From NCBI RefSeq assembly GCF_032854445.1, contig NC_088303.1, positions 16,373,501 through 16,437,500 on the forward strand: DNA of 64,000 nucleotides. The letters are read 5' to 3'. The position numbers and the translations under genes are program-made. Positions within the stretch are counted from its first letter, which is position 1, and each line of letters opens with the position of its first letter. Of this stretch, positions 46,136 through 57,257 are shown piece after piece. Under the pieces are notes generated by a model. The model had not been told where the DNA came from. It was given only the letters and a program-made list of their open reading frames with translations, and ran no database searches. This DNA is from Liolophura sinensis (Eukaryota > Mollusca > Polyplacophora > Chitonida > Chitonidae).

Positions 46136-46785
46136 CCATGATGGGATCCGGTTCCACTCTCCAAACATGATGGGATCCGGTTCCACTCTCCTCACATGAT
46201 GGGATTCGGTTCCATTCTCCTCACATGATGGGATCCAGTTCCACTCTCCTTACACGATGGGATCTGGTTCCACCCCGCTTACATGATGGGATCCGGTTAA
46301 ACTCCCCTTACATGATGGGATCCGGATCCACTCTCCTTACACGATGGGATCCGGTTCCACTCACCTTACATGATGGGATCTGGTTCCACTCTCCTTACAT
46401 GATGGGATCTGGTTCCACTCTCCTTACATTATGGGATCTGGTTCCACTCTCCTTACATGATGGGATCCGGTTCCACTCCCCCTTACATGATGTGATCCGG
46501 ATCCACTCCCCTTACATTATGGGATCCGGTTCCACTACCATTACATGATGGGATCTGGATACACTCCCCTTACATGATGGGATCCGGTTCCACTTCCCTT
46601 TCATGATGGAATCTGGTTCCACTCCCCTTACATGATGGGATCCGGATCCACTCCCCTTACATGATGGGATCCGGTTCCACTCTCTTTATATAATGGAATC
46701 CGGGTCCACTCTCCTTATATGATGGAATCTGGATACACTCCCCTTACATGATGAGATCCGGTTCCACTCCCCTTACATGATGGAT
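46136..46785 (+). repeat. Minisatellite, 29-bp unit, about 22 copies
   Basis: Unit ACATGATGGGATCCGGTTCC then ACTCTCCTT. Most units keep a GGATCC core. Because 29 is not a multiple of three and no phase of the unit has a stop, all + frames stay open, giving a false 107-codon repeat protein. Confidence 0.96.
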
Positions 46786-46938
46786 GTGAGATCTGATGAG
46801 GATATACGCACCGTGATGGCCTCACATATACATGAATAAACATACACACGAAAAGTGTACATAAACCAGTATTAATAGCCATGAATCTAGTTTCCCACAG
46901 AGTTTGTCCCTAAAACACACCCTAAAACGTTTAGGCGC

Positions 46939-47134
46939 CTGGACCCGGTTGTTCAGCACTGTTTTAAGACTTTATTCCACATTTAACTTCATACCATGTC
47001 ATCAATATGGTACAAAGGTGATATAGTTTGACTTTGGACAACTGCATTGGCTGCTGAATTTGGCTCAAATCTTACATATAAAATATGACTTAATACCAGT
47101 ATTAGCTAATACACTTTCGAACAACTGGGTCCAG
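46939..47134. mobile_element. MITE-like element with 16-bp terminal inverted repeats, copy B
   Basis: Left end CTGGACCCGGTTGTTC and right end GAACAACTGGGTCCAG are inverted repeats with one mismatch. The element is 196 bp and non-coding. A diverged relative lies at 32269-32508. Confidence 0.82.
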
Positions 47135-49088
47135 TAGTTTTATCTAAATACAACGTGACGTCGTCACAGCTTCAATAGTACACACCGTCTTTTTCTCGTC
47201 AATCGAGATTACATGGGTTTAGGATCCAAATAAACTCAAGAATATATATTTTACTTAGATCATGGCAATCAGGTTCTGATATATTCGTTAAAAGATGAAT
47301 TTTATATGGTGAGGGAATCACGCAAAGTGAAAGGCTGGTCAAATTTTAATACTTTTTAATACTTGTAATTGCTTAAAAGCAAAAAAAAAGAAAAAAAAAA
47401 GAAAAACAACATTCAGTTTATAGCTGAAAGCTTAAAAACACACACACAAAATGTATAGCTAGTATACCACTTTTATAAGTTTATGTATGTCAGACGATCT
47501 CTAGTCTTCCACCCCTCTCGTCGCTGTTATTTTGTTCGTCGTAAAGGCATCTGCCCGTGTCAAATTCGTAAAAGTAATATACGGTTGGAAGTGGTATGGT
47601 AGTATGTTCGGTTCTATAACTGACAAACTGTATCCTTGACTTCATTATCTTCATAAATAATTCATCTTTCACTCAATTAATATATCTCGTTTTTGGAGGA
47701 TCATGGGATCCACTTGACGCCACAAGCTGAAAAGTTTTATAACTCGTTTGCATGGGTGCACTTTGCGATCATTGAAAACACATTTCGGCAAAAGTCAATT
47801 TAGAATACATTTTCATTTTTGGACGCTGAATATATTTGCAATTAAACAATGAAAGTCGTCCAGAATCAGCCAATCAAGGACAAAGATGTGAAACTTTAAA
47901 CCCCTAGGACTACGTTTTCCTGTCTGATACCTAATGGCCGTGTTTTTGTATTTACCTGTTGTTGTATGCCATTTTCTTTCCTTTGTATGTTAGTTGTTTT
48001 CAACTCGTCGTTTGCACATTATATGTTGACTCATATCTTTACTCTTCTTAATCTTAAGCTTAGCCTGTGGATATCATGCCATGAAAACATGTTTTGGATT
48101 GTTTTTATGCATACATCTTGGCCACAACTGTATGGACTTTTTTGCCCTAAAATTAGCCTGTTGTTACTCTGGAGTAAAACGTTGCTTGAGATTGTATGTT
48201 GTTGCTCGCCGTCACCACACCGTTTATACAGCTCGGTATTTTCGCGTGATATCATGATCCCATCATGTAAAACTAAACCCTGAGTTTGTATGTGAGTGAC
48301 TTGATAGAAAACCCTTCTTGTATTGTTGTTTCTGAAAGTGTGTCAAATTTAGCTTCCCCTCAGGCCATGCGTAAAGTCTGTGTTAATGGTTTGCCAACGA
48401 CCTATCATCGCAAAGATAACAATGAACTTAGTATACGTTACACACTTTAGACTCGTGTTACTTTAGGCGCAGAAGGTAGCACACGAGAAATGGACCTGAA
48501 ACACGTGTTGTAGGTTAACGCCTCGGTCAGCAGTTGTCTCTTTTCATTTGTTACCCTCCGCCCAGAAATATTTAACTGCGATATTGTTTGCAATGTCACC
48601 AGAGGGTTCTCCAAAAGGTTAATATTCCCAAACATTATATTTATTTATTTGATTGGTGTTTTACGCCATACTCAGGAACTCAGGTACTTATTCGGCACGG
48701 TCGTCTATAGGCTACTTTCTTATGTATCTGTGTACAAAGTATGGAGCTAATTTGCAGGTATGCTAACAAAGAGATGTTATGTTCATTTGTTCACCACTAC
48801 CACACGGTGTTTTACCCACATATACTATATCTGGTTATTCTCAGGCCCAATATGGGGTTTTAGTTTTTGCTGATTGTATAGATTCCTGAATATATAGTAA
48901 AGGTACAAGGGATAAGTACAAACATATTGAATGTGCTCACTGGACCAACACGGGCTTGCCAGCGATTACAAAAATTGAAGGTATAGCTGAAGAAGCAGCA
49001 TTGGCGGTATATAATGATTGTGTATGACAGTGCATAGCGACGTGCATGTGCTATTTTGTGACTACATAACTACACGGTTCAGCCAAGC
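47135..49088. other. Intergenic, one short SINE tail, no supported gene
   Basis: A-rich tract at 47380-47405. A 105-codon frame at 47966-48283 has no motif or splice context. First exons of the transporter downstream could lie here but were not identified. Confidence 0.45.
48635..48680 (-). mobile_element. SINE tail fragment, family 1
   Basis: ATTTATTTATTTGATTGGTG, TTTTACGCCATACTCAGGAA; only the tail is present. Confidence 0.75.
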
Positions 49089-50640
49089 AACACGCATAGA
49101 CGCAATGGAAGGAGGTATGGCGAGGGTCAGTATAAATCATTATGGTTATCAACTAACTGTACGATTTAATACTTGCTAATGTATGAAGAATGGGTGATCA
49201 TTTCAAGACGTATACCAGTTAGTCTCCATACCAGAAGTGCATGTTAGCCTCTATACCAGAAGGACCTGTTAGTCTCGATACCAAAAGTACCTGTTAGTCT
49301 CGATATCAGAAGTGCGTGAGAAGATACAAGAAATGCATGTTAGCGTCGCCACAAGAAGTACGTGTTAGCCTCGATACAAGAAGCACATGTTAGCTTCGAC
49401 ACAAGAAGTACGTGTTAACCTTGATACAGGGAGTGCATATCAACCTTGATACGAGAAATACATGTTAGCGTAGACACAAGAAGTACGTGTCAGCCTCGAT
49501 ACAAGAAGTACGTGTTAGCCTCGATACGAGAGGTACATGTTAGTGTCGATGCAAGATGAACGTGTTAGCCTCGACACAAGAAGAACGCGTTAGTCTTGAT
49601 GCAAGATTAACGTATTGACCTCGATAAGGTAAAATGTTTTAGTCTGCATGCAAGAAGAACGTGTTAGCCTCGATTCAAGAAGAACGCGTTAGTCTCGATG
49701 CAAGATTAACGTATTGACCTCGATAAGGTAAAACGTGTTAGCCTTGATACAAGAAGAACATGTTAGTCTCGATGCAAGAAGAACGTGTTAGCCTCGATTC
49801 AAGAAGAACGCGTTAGTCTCGATGCAAGAAGAACGTGTTGGTCTTAATGCAAGAAGTGCGAGTTAGCTTCGAATGTGTTAGCGTCAATACAAGAAGTAGG
49901 CCTACCTGTTAGCCTCGACATAATAAGTACATGTTATCCTCAATACCAGAAGTACGTGTTAATCTGGAAACAATAAAAACCTGTTCGTCTAGAAAGAACA
50001 AATGCGGGCACGCATCGACGCGATGGAAGGAGGCATGGCGAGGGTCAGTGTAAACCATTATGGGTATCAACTAACTGTACGATTTAATACTTGCTAATGT
50101 GTGAAAAATGGATCAAGACACATACCTGTTAGTCTCGATGCCAGAAGTACCTGTTAGCCTCGATACGAGAGGTACCTGTTAGTCTCGATATCAGAAGTAC
50201 CTGTTAGCCTCGATACGAGAGGTACCTGTTAGTCTCGATATCAGAAGTACCTGTTAGCCTCGATACGAGAGGTACCTGTTAGTCTCAATGCCAGAAGTAA
50301 CTGTTAGCCTCGATACGAGAGGTACCTGTTAGTCTCGATACCAGAAGGACTTGTTAGTCTCCATACAAAAGTACGTGTCAGCCTCGATGCAAGAAGTATC
50401 TATTAACCTTGATACAGCGAGTACATATCAGCCTTGATACAAGAAATGCATGTTAGCGTCGCCACAAGAAGTACGTGTTAGCCTCGATACAAGAATTACG
50501 TGTTAGTCTCAATACTAGAAGTACGTGTTAGCCTCGATACAAGAAGTACGTGTTAACCTTGACACGGGAAGTACATAACCTTGATACAAGAAATGCATGT
50601 TAGCCTCGACACAAGAATTACGCGTTAGCCTCGATACAAG
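49089..50640 (+). repeat. 25-bp satellite with a higher-order duplication
   Basis: Units of the type GTACGTGTTAGCCTCGATAC then AAGAA fill 49205-49985 and 50120-50640. A unique leader (GATGGAAGGAGGTATGGCGA, GGGTCAGT, ATTATGG, TATCAACTAACTGTACGATT, TAATACTTGCTAATG) precedes each block, at 49089-49200 and 50008-50115. A unit of about 920 bp (leader plus array) is therefore duplicated. In 50140-50330 units alternate in pairs, a 50-bp second-order period. Confidence 0.92.
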
Positions 50641-50900
50641 ATGACAGTTATCACACCATCAGTTAGTCGTACTTCACAGGTCATGTATGATCATGTACCA
50701 GTTATCATTCTATCTGTCAGCTGTAGTGCACATGAATCTGTGACCAAATGACAGTTATTACACTGTCAGTTAGCCGTACTGCACCGGTCATGCGTGACCA
50801 GATGTCAATTGTCACACTACGAGTTAGCTGTCCTTCACCGGTCGTGTGTGACCAGGTGTTAATTATCACACTGTCAGTTAAGTGTACTTTACCGGTCTTG
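50641..50900 (+). repeat. About 62-bp tandem repeat x4 before transporter exon
   Basis: Units share ACAGTTATCACAC, GTCAGTTAGCCGTACT, CACCGGTCATG and TGTGACCA. The last unit runs to within about 50 bases of the acceptor at 50953. Confidence 0.88.
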
Positions 50901-50953
50901 CTTTGGTTTGTCTCTCCTCTCCTTTCATTGTTCTTAGTTCTGATTCTTTTCAG

Positions 50954-51167
50954 GAAAACGACAGGGATGTTAAGCCTAAATATCATCGTACTAAAGTTGT
51001 CCGACAAGGACTGGTTCTTTTGGCAGCCTTCTTCTGTCAAATGATTAGCCTAGGATTTGCCTTCTCCCTGGGAGTTTTCTACGTGGAGTTTGTGGCAAGC
51101 TTTCCCGTGGGTCGAGGAGCTGTTTCCTGGGCTACCTCTCTCTGTAGCGGTTTGCTGTTTGGAGCCG
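50954..51167 (+). CDS. MCT-like exon, TM1-TM2
   Basis: ENDRDVKPKYHRTKVVRQG, then TM1 (LVLLAAFFCQMISLGFAFSL), GVFYVEF and TM2. Donor GTAAGA, phase 1. Confidence 0.82.
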
Positions 51168-54100
51168 GTAAGATGGATTATTATGAGCCGTCATACCTTT
51201 ATAAGCTAACACCGTTGAACTTCATGCTTCAATGAAGAACTAAGTACCGGTATGTTTTTATACAATCGCGTTTTGCATATCCCAGTTTTGTTCATCTGAT
51301 TTCGGTGAAACAAGATGACTAAACGAAAATAACACTTATTTCATGTCTTGAAAAAATACATGATCGATGGTCATTTCTCATTTTCACATAAAGAGCACAA
51401 CTTTCACCAAACGCAGGTGACAGCACCTATACATTAATGTTTTAATTCAGAACATATTAGCAACTGATCGACATTATATCTAACTTCATTTAATCAGCTT
51501 TTTGTGGGAAGGTCTGCCTGCAACATATTTCTCTTTGGGTTTCTTTACGGCAAAGGTAAAATTTGGATGAGCCGATTTGGCCTTTACCTCAACTTTGTTC
51601 ACAGGCGCGCCTCAGAAGAAGAATGATAACCGTAGTTTTAATACTTATATGTATTTGCCGGTCACCCGAAGGTCCTTTTACTTGGTTGCTGTTGTTTTGT
51701 TGTTGGAAGCCGGGTATGTCAATTATCATTCCATGGTAGTAAAGCCGAACAATGGTATGAAGGAATGGCATGATGACACGAAGGGATAGCACGATGGTAC
51801 GTGTCGTGTCATCATCTGGCGAAATTAAGATGTACCTTACCGTCTTCCACAGTTGCTCCTGTTGATGTGAACAATGCCTTGTTTAATAACAGGAATAATG
51901 ATAGGTGTTTTGTAAAAATGTTGTTTCCTGTAGGTCTTTTCGTGGGGTGGTGTATCCAGAGGGCCGGTCCGCGCATGTGTACGATGCTGGGTAGTCTCAT
52001 CGCCACGGCAGGGGTTCTGTCCAGCTCTTTTGTCTCAAACCTTGAACTTCTCTACGTCACCTTTGGAGGTTTAAGTGGTGAGTTCGTATTTTAGGTGCTG
52101 AAAGTCTCGGCAAATACATTCACTGGTGAGTTTGTATACTAAGTGTCCAGTGTCTTGGCAAATACATTAATTGGTGAGTATGACTAACAGCTGTCCGAAG
52201 TCTTGGAGAATACAACAAATGGTTAGTTTGTCTATTAGTTTCCCAAAGTCTCGGAAAACACATTAACGGGTGAGTTTGTATATGAAGTGCCTAGAATCTT
52301 GGCAAATACATTATGTGGTAAGTATATTTATCCCATAAATATGACCCAGGTCATGGGATAAAGGGCGTGGGATAAATATCGTACCCTACGTTCCATCAAC
52401 AATGTTGACAGAGCTACTCGACGCACTTGGCTCACAGAAGTTCATTCATAAAAATCAGCCAACCAAAAGCTACACACGGACCGGACTATTTCTTTTTTAC
52501 AACGGAATTTGTCGTCTGCATTTCTGTCAACAATTATAGCTCAATTTCGGAAAAGTCAGCACCATGAAGTATCCAACATTCTCAGCTCTAATGTAAGTTC
52601 CTCCCATCTTCGTCCATTGACATAAGCCACCGCATTAACCACAGGTAACACGGTTAAAATTTTCCCTGTTGTAGTCCAACTTCTTGTATCAAACATAGTA
52701 CATCGGACATGGAAATCAGGTCAAGCTCACTAATCTTCAGAGAGTCGATCTCTGGTGGGGCCTTTAACATCCATATCCGCAACAACAATAAAAACCTTAA
52801 ACGACTAGTATCCATTGGCTAAATACCGTCGTATCAGGGTAATCCAGTCCTTACAATCTTCCGAAGAAATGTAGGCTGTAGTCTCGTTGGAGATCCTCTA
52901 TATATTAAGTGTCTTGGCAAGTACCCTAGATTGTTGCGAATGTGTGTAATAGGTGTCCACAGTCTTAACATTTACACAAGGACTGTGTTCGTATTATTTA
53001 AAGTACAAGTTATAAAAATTGCATCAGTATATACAGTATTAAACAAACATGTTTTCTTCTGATACAGGTATCGGGCTATGTCTGGTGCAGATGTCTTCGG
53101 CCGTCGCTATTGACCGTCATTTCCAGCAGGGTACCGCGGCTGCCATGTCTATCGCTGCCGTAGGGGCGGGTATTGGGTCTCTCTCCTTTCCGGTCCTTCT
53201 CAGATTCCTCATAGATTATTACAACTGGAGAGGAGCGCTGATGGTATTTAGTGGTGTAATCTTGAATGCTTTGCCTCTCGGCATTCTCTTCGTTCCCGTG
53301 AAACCCAAGGTGAAGGAGGAATTAAAAAACAACGACGCGATTCAGTTGGATGAATCACAAATAATAGCAGCGGATGAAGAAGTCACAACTACCGGTGCAG
53401 AAAAACAAGTGGAAAGCGGACCCATGAACAAAGCAAAGAACAAATTCTGTGCTTCATCAATGTTCAGGAACATTCTGTACGACCTGTACCTGGCAATTAC
53501 CCCTGTGATCTCCACGGGTTACTCCTTCCCGTTCGTTGCCCTGGTGGACCTCGCGCTACTCCGGGGCATCGACAAGAACCGGGGCACCTGGCTGGTGACG
53601 TATATCAGCATCAGCACAACGATTACCACTTTCGTAATAGGGTTACTCCTTAGATATTTCCACAAGCGTTCCCTTCGTTTTTTTGACGTCTCTTTGTTAA
53701 TCATGGGGACAGTTTTGTTTGTGTTTCCTACGCTGAAGAGTTATGCGTCTCTTGTGTGTGGGTCGGTGGCATACGGCATCGCCATGGGAGGGCTGACAGC
53801 AACTTACGCTGTTATTGTGGTAGATATGATTGGTTCACGTCAGTATGCTACGGGCTTTGGTTTCGTGTGCACGGGGTACGGCGTGGGATACCTGCTGGGC
53901 ACACCAGTAGCTGGTGAGTAACTGTCTTCCGCTGACCTTTGGTTACTGTCAAAACAAATTTGTGGACAAAAAGAGTCCAAATTGGGAGGGTAAAGCTGAT
54001 TCTGAGCCTTTAGTGTGTTCATCGATAACATCATTTCCGAATATTTCCAACAATTTTTTCTTCTAAACTCTTTTGGCCTTTCTTTTGTCTTTTTACATAA

Positions 54101-55187
54101 AACCATACTCTTCGTTTTACATTACGTTTTCATGTATCCTTTAAGTTTTAGGAAGATTTCCAGATTTTGTGTTCATAACTTGATTAACCTAGTTAAGTAT
54201 GAAAATTTTATATACAAATCTGTATTAGCAAGATTAGGTTTAGTAACAGTTGACAAAATAGCTTAAGGTCGACTATCACAAATCTTCATACACCTTTGTT
54301 CAGTAAATTCCCTTGTGAATCCTGTCGCTTTTCGTCGCGTTAACATGCACATAAACAACATTGTTTTTGAAAAAGTGACGATAAATATGACTTATGAAGT
54401 TTTGTGAAAGTGACACCAGGTTAGGAGTATAGAGTCAGTGTTTGGTGATTAAAGGTAAAGTTTAATTAAAAATGAAATAGGCATCCGAAGAAAGACGATT
54501 GAAAACGGAATCTGAAAATAATTATTTTTTGGACTTAATTTTCTTATTAAATACAATCAAATATTTGGATTATAATGTGAGTTTTATAAACCATATTGAT
54601 AACGTATGCCTCCATTTTAAGATGGAGTTTTCAATAATCTTCTTTCTGGTGATTACTTGTTTTACTTTTTATTCCTCTTTGAAAATACAATCCACACATT
54701 CTTAGGTTTATCTTCGTCCTCCACGAATTGGTGAATTGCAGGTGAATTAATTATTAATAAGTTAATTCCGACTTACCGATCAATAGCATTTCAGAAGCTT
54801 TCCGGACACTTCGTACTGACTCAAAACCACCCAAGACTTTCAAATATTGCCATACACGATCACCAGAGAGTAGATTTTTATGAGCATTTGTCACGTATCA
54901 TATTAAATCCAAACATCTCATTTTTACGGAATTAATATTTGAATAAGACATAATCTATTGATTGAATCTCAATAACCAATTTGGTCTTGATTTTACGTAT
55001 TTTAGGTTGGATCAATGACCTAACCGGAAGTTACGACACTTCATTTTACATCGCCGGAAGTTTGTGCCTAGGGCCCGCCATTCCATTCATCGTCACCCAG
55101 CTGGTACTACACTACAGAAAGTCCAAGAAGCATTCTCTAAAAGTGAAAAGTTACAAGACTGAAACGAATGTTCCACAATCACCTTAG
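50954..55187 (+). CDS. Monocarboxylate-transporter-like MFS protein (SLC16 type), divergent, 5' incomplete
   Basis: Exons 50954-51167, 51934-52077, 53068-53913 and 55006-55187, all GT/AG and all internal junctions phase 1, give 461 residues ending in TAG. The layout is 12 hydrophobic segments with a long charged loop between segments six and seven (about KEELKNN to ASSMFRN), the standard MCT plan. SLC16-like features include GRGAVSWATSLCSGLLFGAG in TM2, SSSFVSNLELLYVTFGGLSG in TM3-4, HFQQGTAAAMSIAAVGAGIG in TM5 and YYNWRGALMVFSG in TM6. The usual DGGWGW of TM1 is absent; KVVRQGLVLLAAFFCQMI stands there. The protein would sit in the plasma membrane; the substrate cannot be told. No start codon exon was found: an in-frame ATG at 50882 lies before a good acceptor (TTCTTTTCAG), so I take 50954 as an internal exon start. 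Confidence 0.85.
51934..52077 (+). CDS. MCT-like exon, TM3-TM4
   Basis: GLFVGWCIQRAGPRMCTMLG, then SLIATAGVLSSSFVSNLELL and YVTFGGLSG. Phase 1 at both ends; the donor is immediately followed by a donor-like tandem repeat. Confidence 0.88.
52078..52330 (+). repeat. Tandem repeat carrying donor-like GGTGAGTTTGTA, about 48-bp unit x5
   Basis: The unit begins with the splice donor itself (GGTGAGTTCG at 52077) and recurs as GGTGAGTTTGTATACTAAGT, GGTGAGTATGAC, GGTTAGTTTGTC, GGTGAGTTTGTATATGAAGT and GGTAAGTATA, each followed by CTTGGCAAATACATT-type sequence. Confidence 0.9.
52325..52378. repeat. Nested palindrome
   Basis: TATTTATCCC (52325-52334) is inverted as GGGATAAATA (52369-52378). Inside is ATGACCCAGGTCAT, a six-base-stem palindrome, and another GGGATAAA. 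Confidence 0.75.
52379..53067. other. MCT-like intron remainder
   Basis: No recognised element apart from a weak echo of the donor-like repeat near 52905-52960 (GTGTCTTGGCAAGTACC). Confidence 0.5.
53068..53913 (+). CDS. MCT-like exon, TM5-TM11
   Basis: An 846-nt open exon. TM5-6 follow GIGLCLVQMSSAVAIDRHFQ; there is a charged loop (about 53300-53460), TM7 with STGYSFPFVALVDLALL, TM8 to TM10, and TM11 ending GYGVGYLLGTPVAG. GC content is higher than the flanks. Confidence 0.93.
55006..55187 (+). CDS. MCT-like terminal exon, TM12 and tail
   Basis: GWINDLTGSYDTSFYIAGSL matches the MCT PPxxGWxxDxTGxYxxxF motif; TM12 and a lysine-rich cytosolic tail follow, ending NVPQSP-stop. Confidence 0.9.
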
Positions 55188-55898
55188 GATGGTCCATGAA
55201 CTGTTTTCAACTTAACTCGAATTTGTGAATAATTACTTCCAGACAATACTACGCTTGATATCACTATCTCTAAGGAATACAACCAAATGATTGGATCGTA
55301 AAGTGGATTTTGTGATTTTAAGAGAAAAAAAAATGTAAAAAACATAGAGAGCATCCGGAGAAAGACCATTGAAAATTGCATCTGAAAATGCTTTCACGTC
55401 GTTTTTCTATACATTTTTTCACCGAATTAGATGGTGTCAAATGTTGGGATAGTACAACATTTGGAGAAAGATAATGAAAAATGATGTCATACTTGATCAG
55501 CTTATAAAGGAACGATTCCATTTGATTTCCGAAGGCTATTAGGAAAGTTAAGTTTGTATAATGGCCATTCACTTGGATCTACTCTCATTAAAATTCGCAT
55601 ACATTCTAGAGCTGGGTATAACAGATGGTGACGACAGTTTAATCAGAATCCCAAATGGTCAGTACTATGTAACAATACTGTAATTTTGTGAACTGTCAGC
55701 ATATAATCTCGTAAGTCAACAAACGGCCTTATAGATGGACGAAGGTAGCTTTTAATCTGCAAAAGGTTTGTCAGATAACAGCGCATTGAATAACACTCAT
55801 TGTCTTCCAAGGCATAATATACTATCAGTTAGCACAAGTTATACTTGGAATGGCCATTGATATGTAAATTCATATACGTGTAATTATATTACTAATTC
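55188..55898. other. Transporter 3' flank
   Basis: AT-rich, no coding similarity. The segment at 55340-55390 (GAGAAAGACCATTGAAAA then TGCATCTGAAAAT) echoes intron sequence near 54485-54520 (GAAGAAAGACGATTGAAAAC then GAATCTGAAAAT), a small duplicated segment. Confidence 0.5.
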
Positions 55899-55996
55899 GG
55901 GGGCCTCCCTGGCATATAGTGAATAGAATGCTAACACAGCATAATGACACAGAAGCGCGCTCATTCTGAGTTCAAGGCACGCTCATGCTTGTATTA
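55899..55996 (+). mobile_element. SINE head fragment, family 1, sense
   Basis: GGGGGCCTCCCTGGCATATA, GCATAATGACACAGAAGCGC, TCTGAGTTCAAGGC and GCTCATGCTT follow the order of the family-1 tRNA-like head, with mutations. Confidence 0.75.
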
Positions 55997-56129
55997 AAGG
56001 GATATATTATACAGTAATAATAGCTTAGTATTTGTCTTCATGTTCACTTAACTCTGTGTGCCTGCTGTTATGATAAATGCATTCACTGTTTTGATAATGC
56101 ATGCAATGCTTTGATATATCCGAAACTAG

Positions 56130-56372
56130 TGTATTTGGGGCTCCACAGCGACAAAATATTTCTTGAAAAAGAACTCTTGCCACTTCTTTCGCTCCTTGTG
56201 ACTTCAGCGGAAAGGCTTCCGTCCAGTGTGATGCACTATCTACGACATGAAGGATGTGTTTGAACCCATCAGGTGTTTCTGTCAGAGGACCCATAAAATC
56301 AATATGAATTCGCTGGAAGATGTAACTGATCACTACATTTTCAATTACGCGCTCAGACTGCATACCTTGCAA
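56130..56372 (-). pseudogene. Retrotransposon integrase-core fragment (Ty3/gypsy type)
   Basis: Minus-strand frame with FQRIHIDFMGPLTETPDGFK, HILHVVDSASHWTEAFPL and LFQEIFCRCGAP followed by LVSD. These are the first two acidic positions and spacing of a DDE integrase core. The third catalytic residue and the rest of pol are absent. Confidence 0.8.
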
Positions 56373-56398
56373 TCTATCTCCTATCTTTTCTTCTGGAG

Positions 56399-56744
56399 GG
56401 ACCTGGATGTATCGGATACTGGGATTTCTACTCCTCCTGATGTTATTTACAAGACCGATTTGGCCGACCCGACAGACAAAACAATAGACATTCTCCAGAG
56501 ATTAAATTATGGTGTTTTGTTTGTGAAAGAAGGCACAATTCAAATGGGTAATGAATTCTGGCTCAATACGTTTGAAATTGAATTGCCACAATCTTTCTCA
56601 GTAACCCTATCACGGCCATGTGCCCCAATTGCAAAAAAAAGGGTTGAAACAGCAGTGATTACTATTACCTATGCGTTTTATTCAGTACAACTGCGTACAC
56701 AAAAGATGACATTTCTGAGGTCTCAATTGAGGGCAATATCGTAA
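56399..56744 (+). pseudogene. Retroelement-like open frame fragment (envelope-like or accessory), uncertain
   Basis: An open + frame with RDLDVSDTGISTPPDVIYK, LNYGVLFVKEGTIQMGNEFW and FEIELP. The GVLF.K.G.I..G.EFW.TFEI.LP pattern resembles the N-terminal part of envelope-like proteins in some invertebrate LTR elements, from memory. It faces away from the integrase fragment, so the two do not belong to one intact element. No full gene is present. Confidence 0.35.
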
Positions 56745-56755
56745 AAAGTCTCCGG

Positions 56756-57245
56756 TTGTCTCTACCTGGCTTCCCGATCGTTGATCATCTTACTAATACA
56801 GAAATCGTAATTCCCTTGTCAATCCGGCTATACCCTTTAATGGCATTTGGGATCACAAAAATCTTGCAAAAACCATTGATAGCGTATTTAATTGTTCACC
56901 ATCAAGGGTATTTGACGGCCCTGTCAATTTTAATGTTTTTTAAGCTTAAAGCCAAAAATGTTTTCAGTTAAATTGTATGTTAAATGATTGTTGAATACGC
57001 TAAAATGTGTTAAATAATTATCAGGCTGTAATTGAAATTGTATTACCTTGATTACTCATCACAGTTATATTTAACGTACCAAATGATTGTTATGTACATA
57101 TCTGAATTTGTCAGCTGTGGAAAAAATACATGTATATCGATCGTTAGTCCAGCAGTTCCTGTGTTGTTCAGTTTCAGAAAGGTCTTAAGGATATTAAGTC
57201 TTACTTGATATTATAGAGAAGATTTTCCCCTTTTCTATACTTGCT
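56756..57245. other. Retroelement flank, nothing recognised
   Basis: A further 71-codon + frame (56756-56971) may be the tail of the same fragment, but has no motif. Confidence 0.3.
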
Positions 57246-57257
57246 TCATCTCCGGTC

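Noticed and set aside
46225-46548. 107-codon repeat protein frame
   Set aside because: The frame exists only because the 29-bp satellite has no stop in any forward phase; the reading changes from unit to unit with frame.
47966-48283. 105-codon hydrophobic + frame
   Set aside because: Composition typical of random T-rich DNA; no supporting features.
49205-50640. Short regular repeats resembling a CRISPR array
   Set aside because: Units are contiguous 25-mers without unique spacers, in a eukaryotic intron-bearing context; it is a satellite.
50882-50953. ATG at 50882 as the start of the MCT-like protein
   Set aside because: The segment overlaps satellite-like sequence and ends in a strong polypyrimidine acceptor; an upstream start exon is more likely, though not found.
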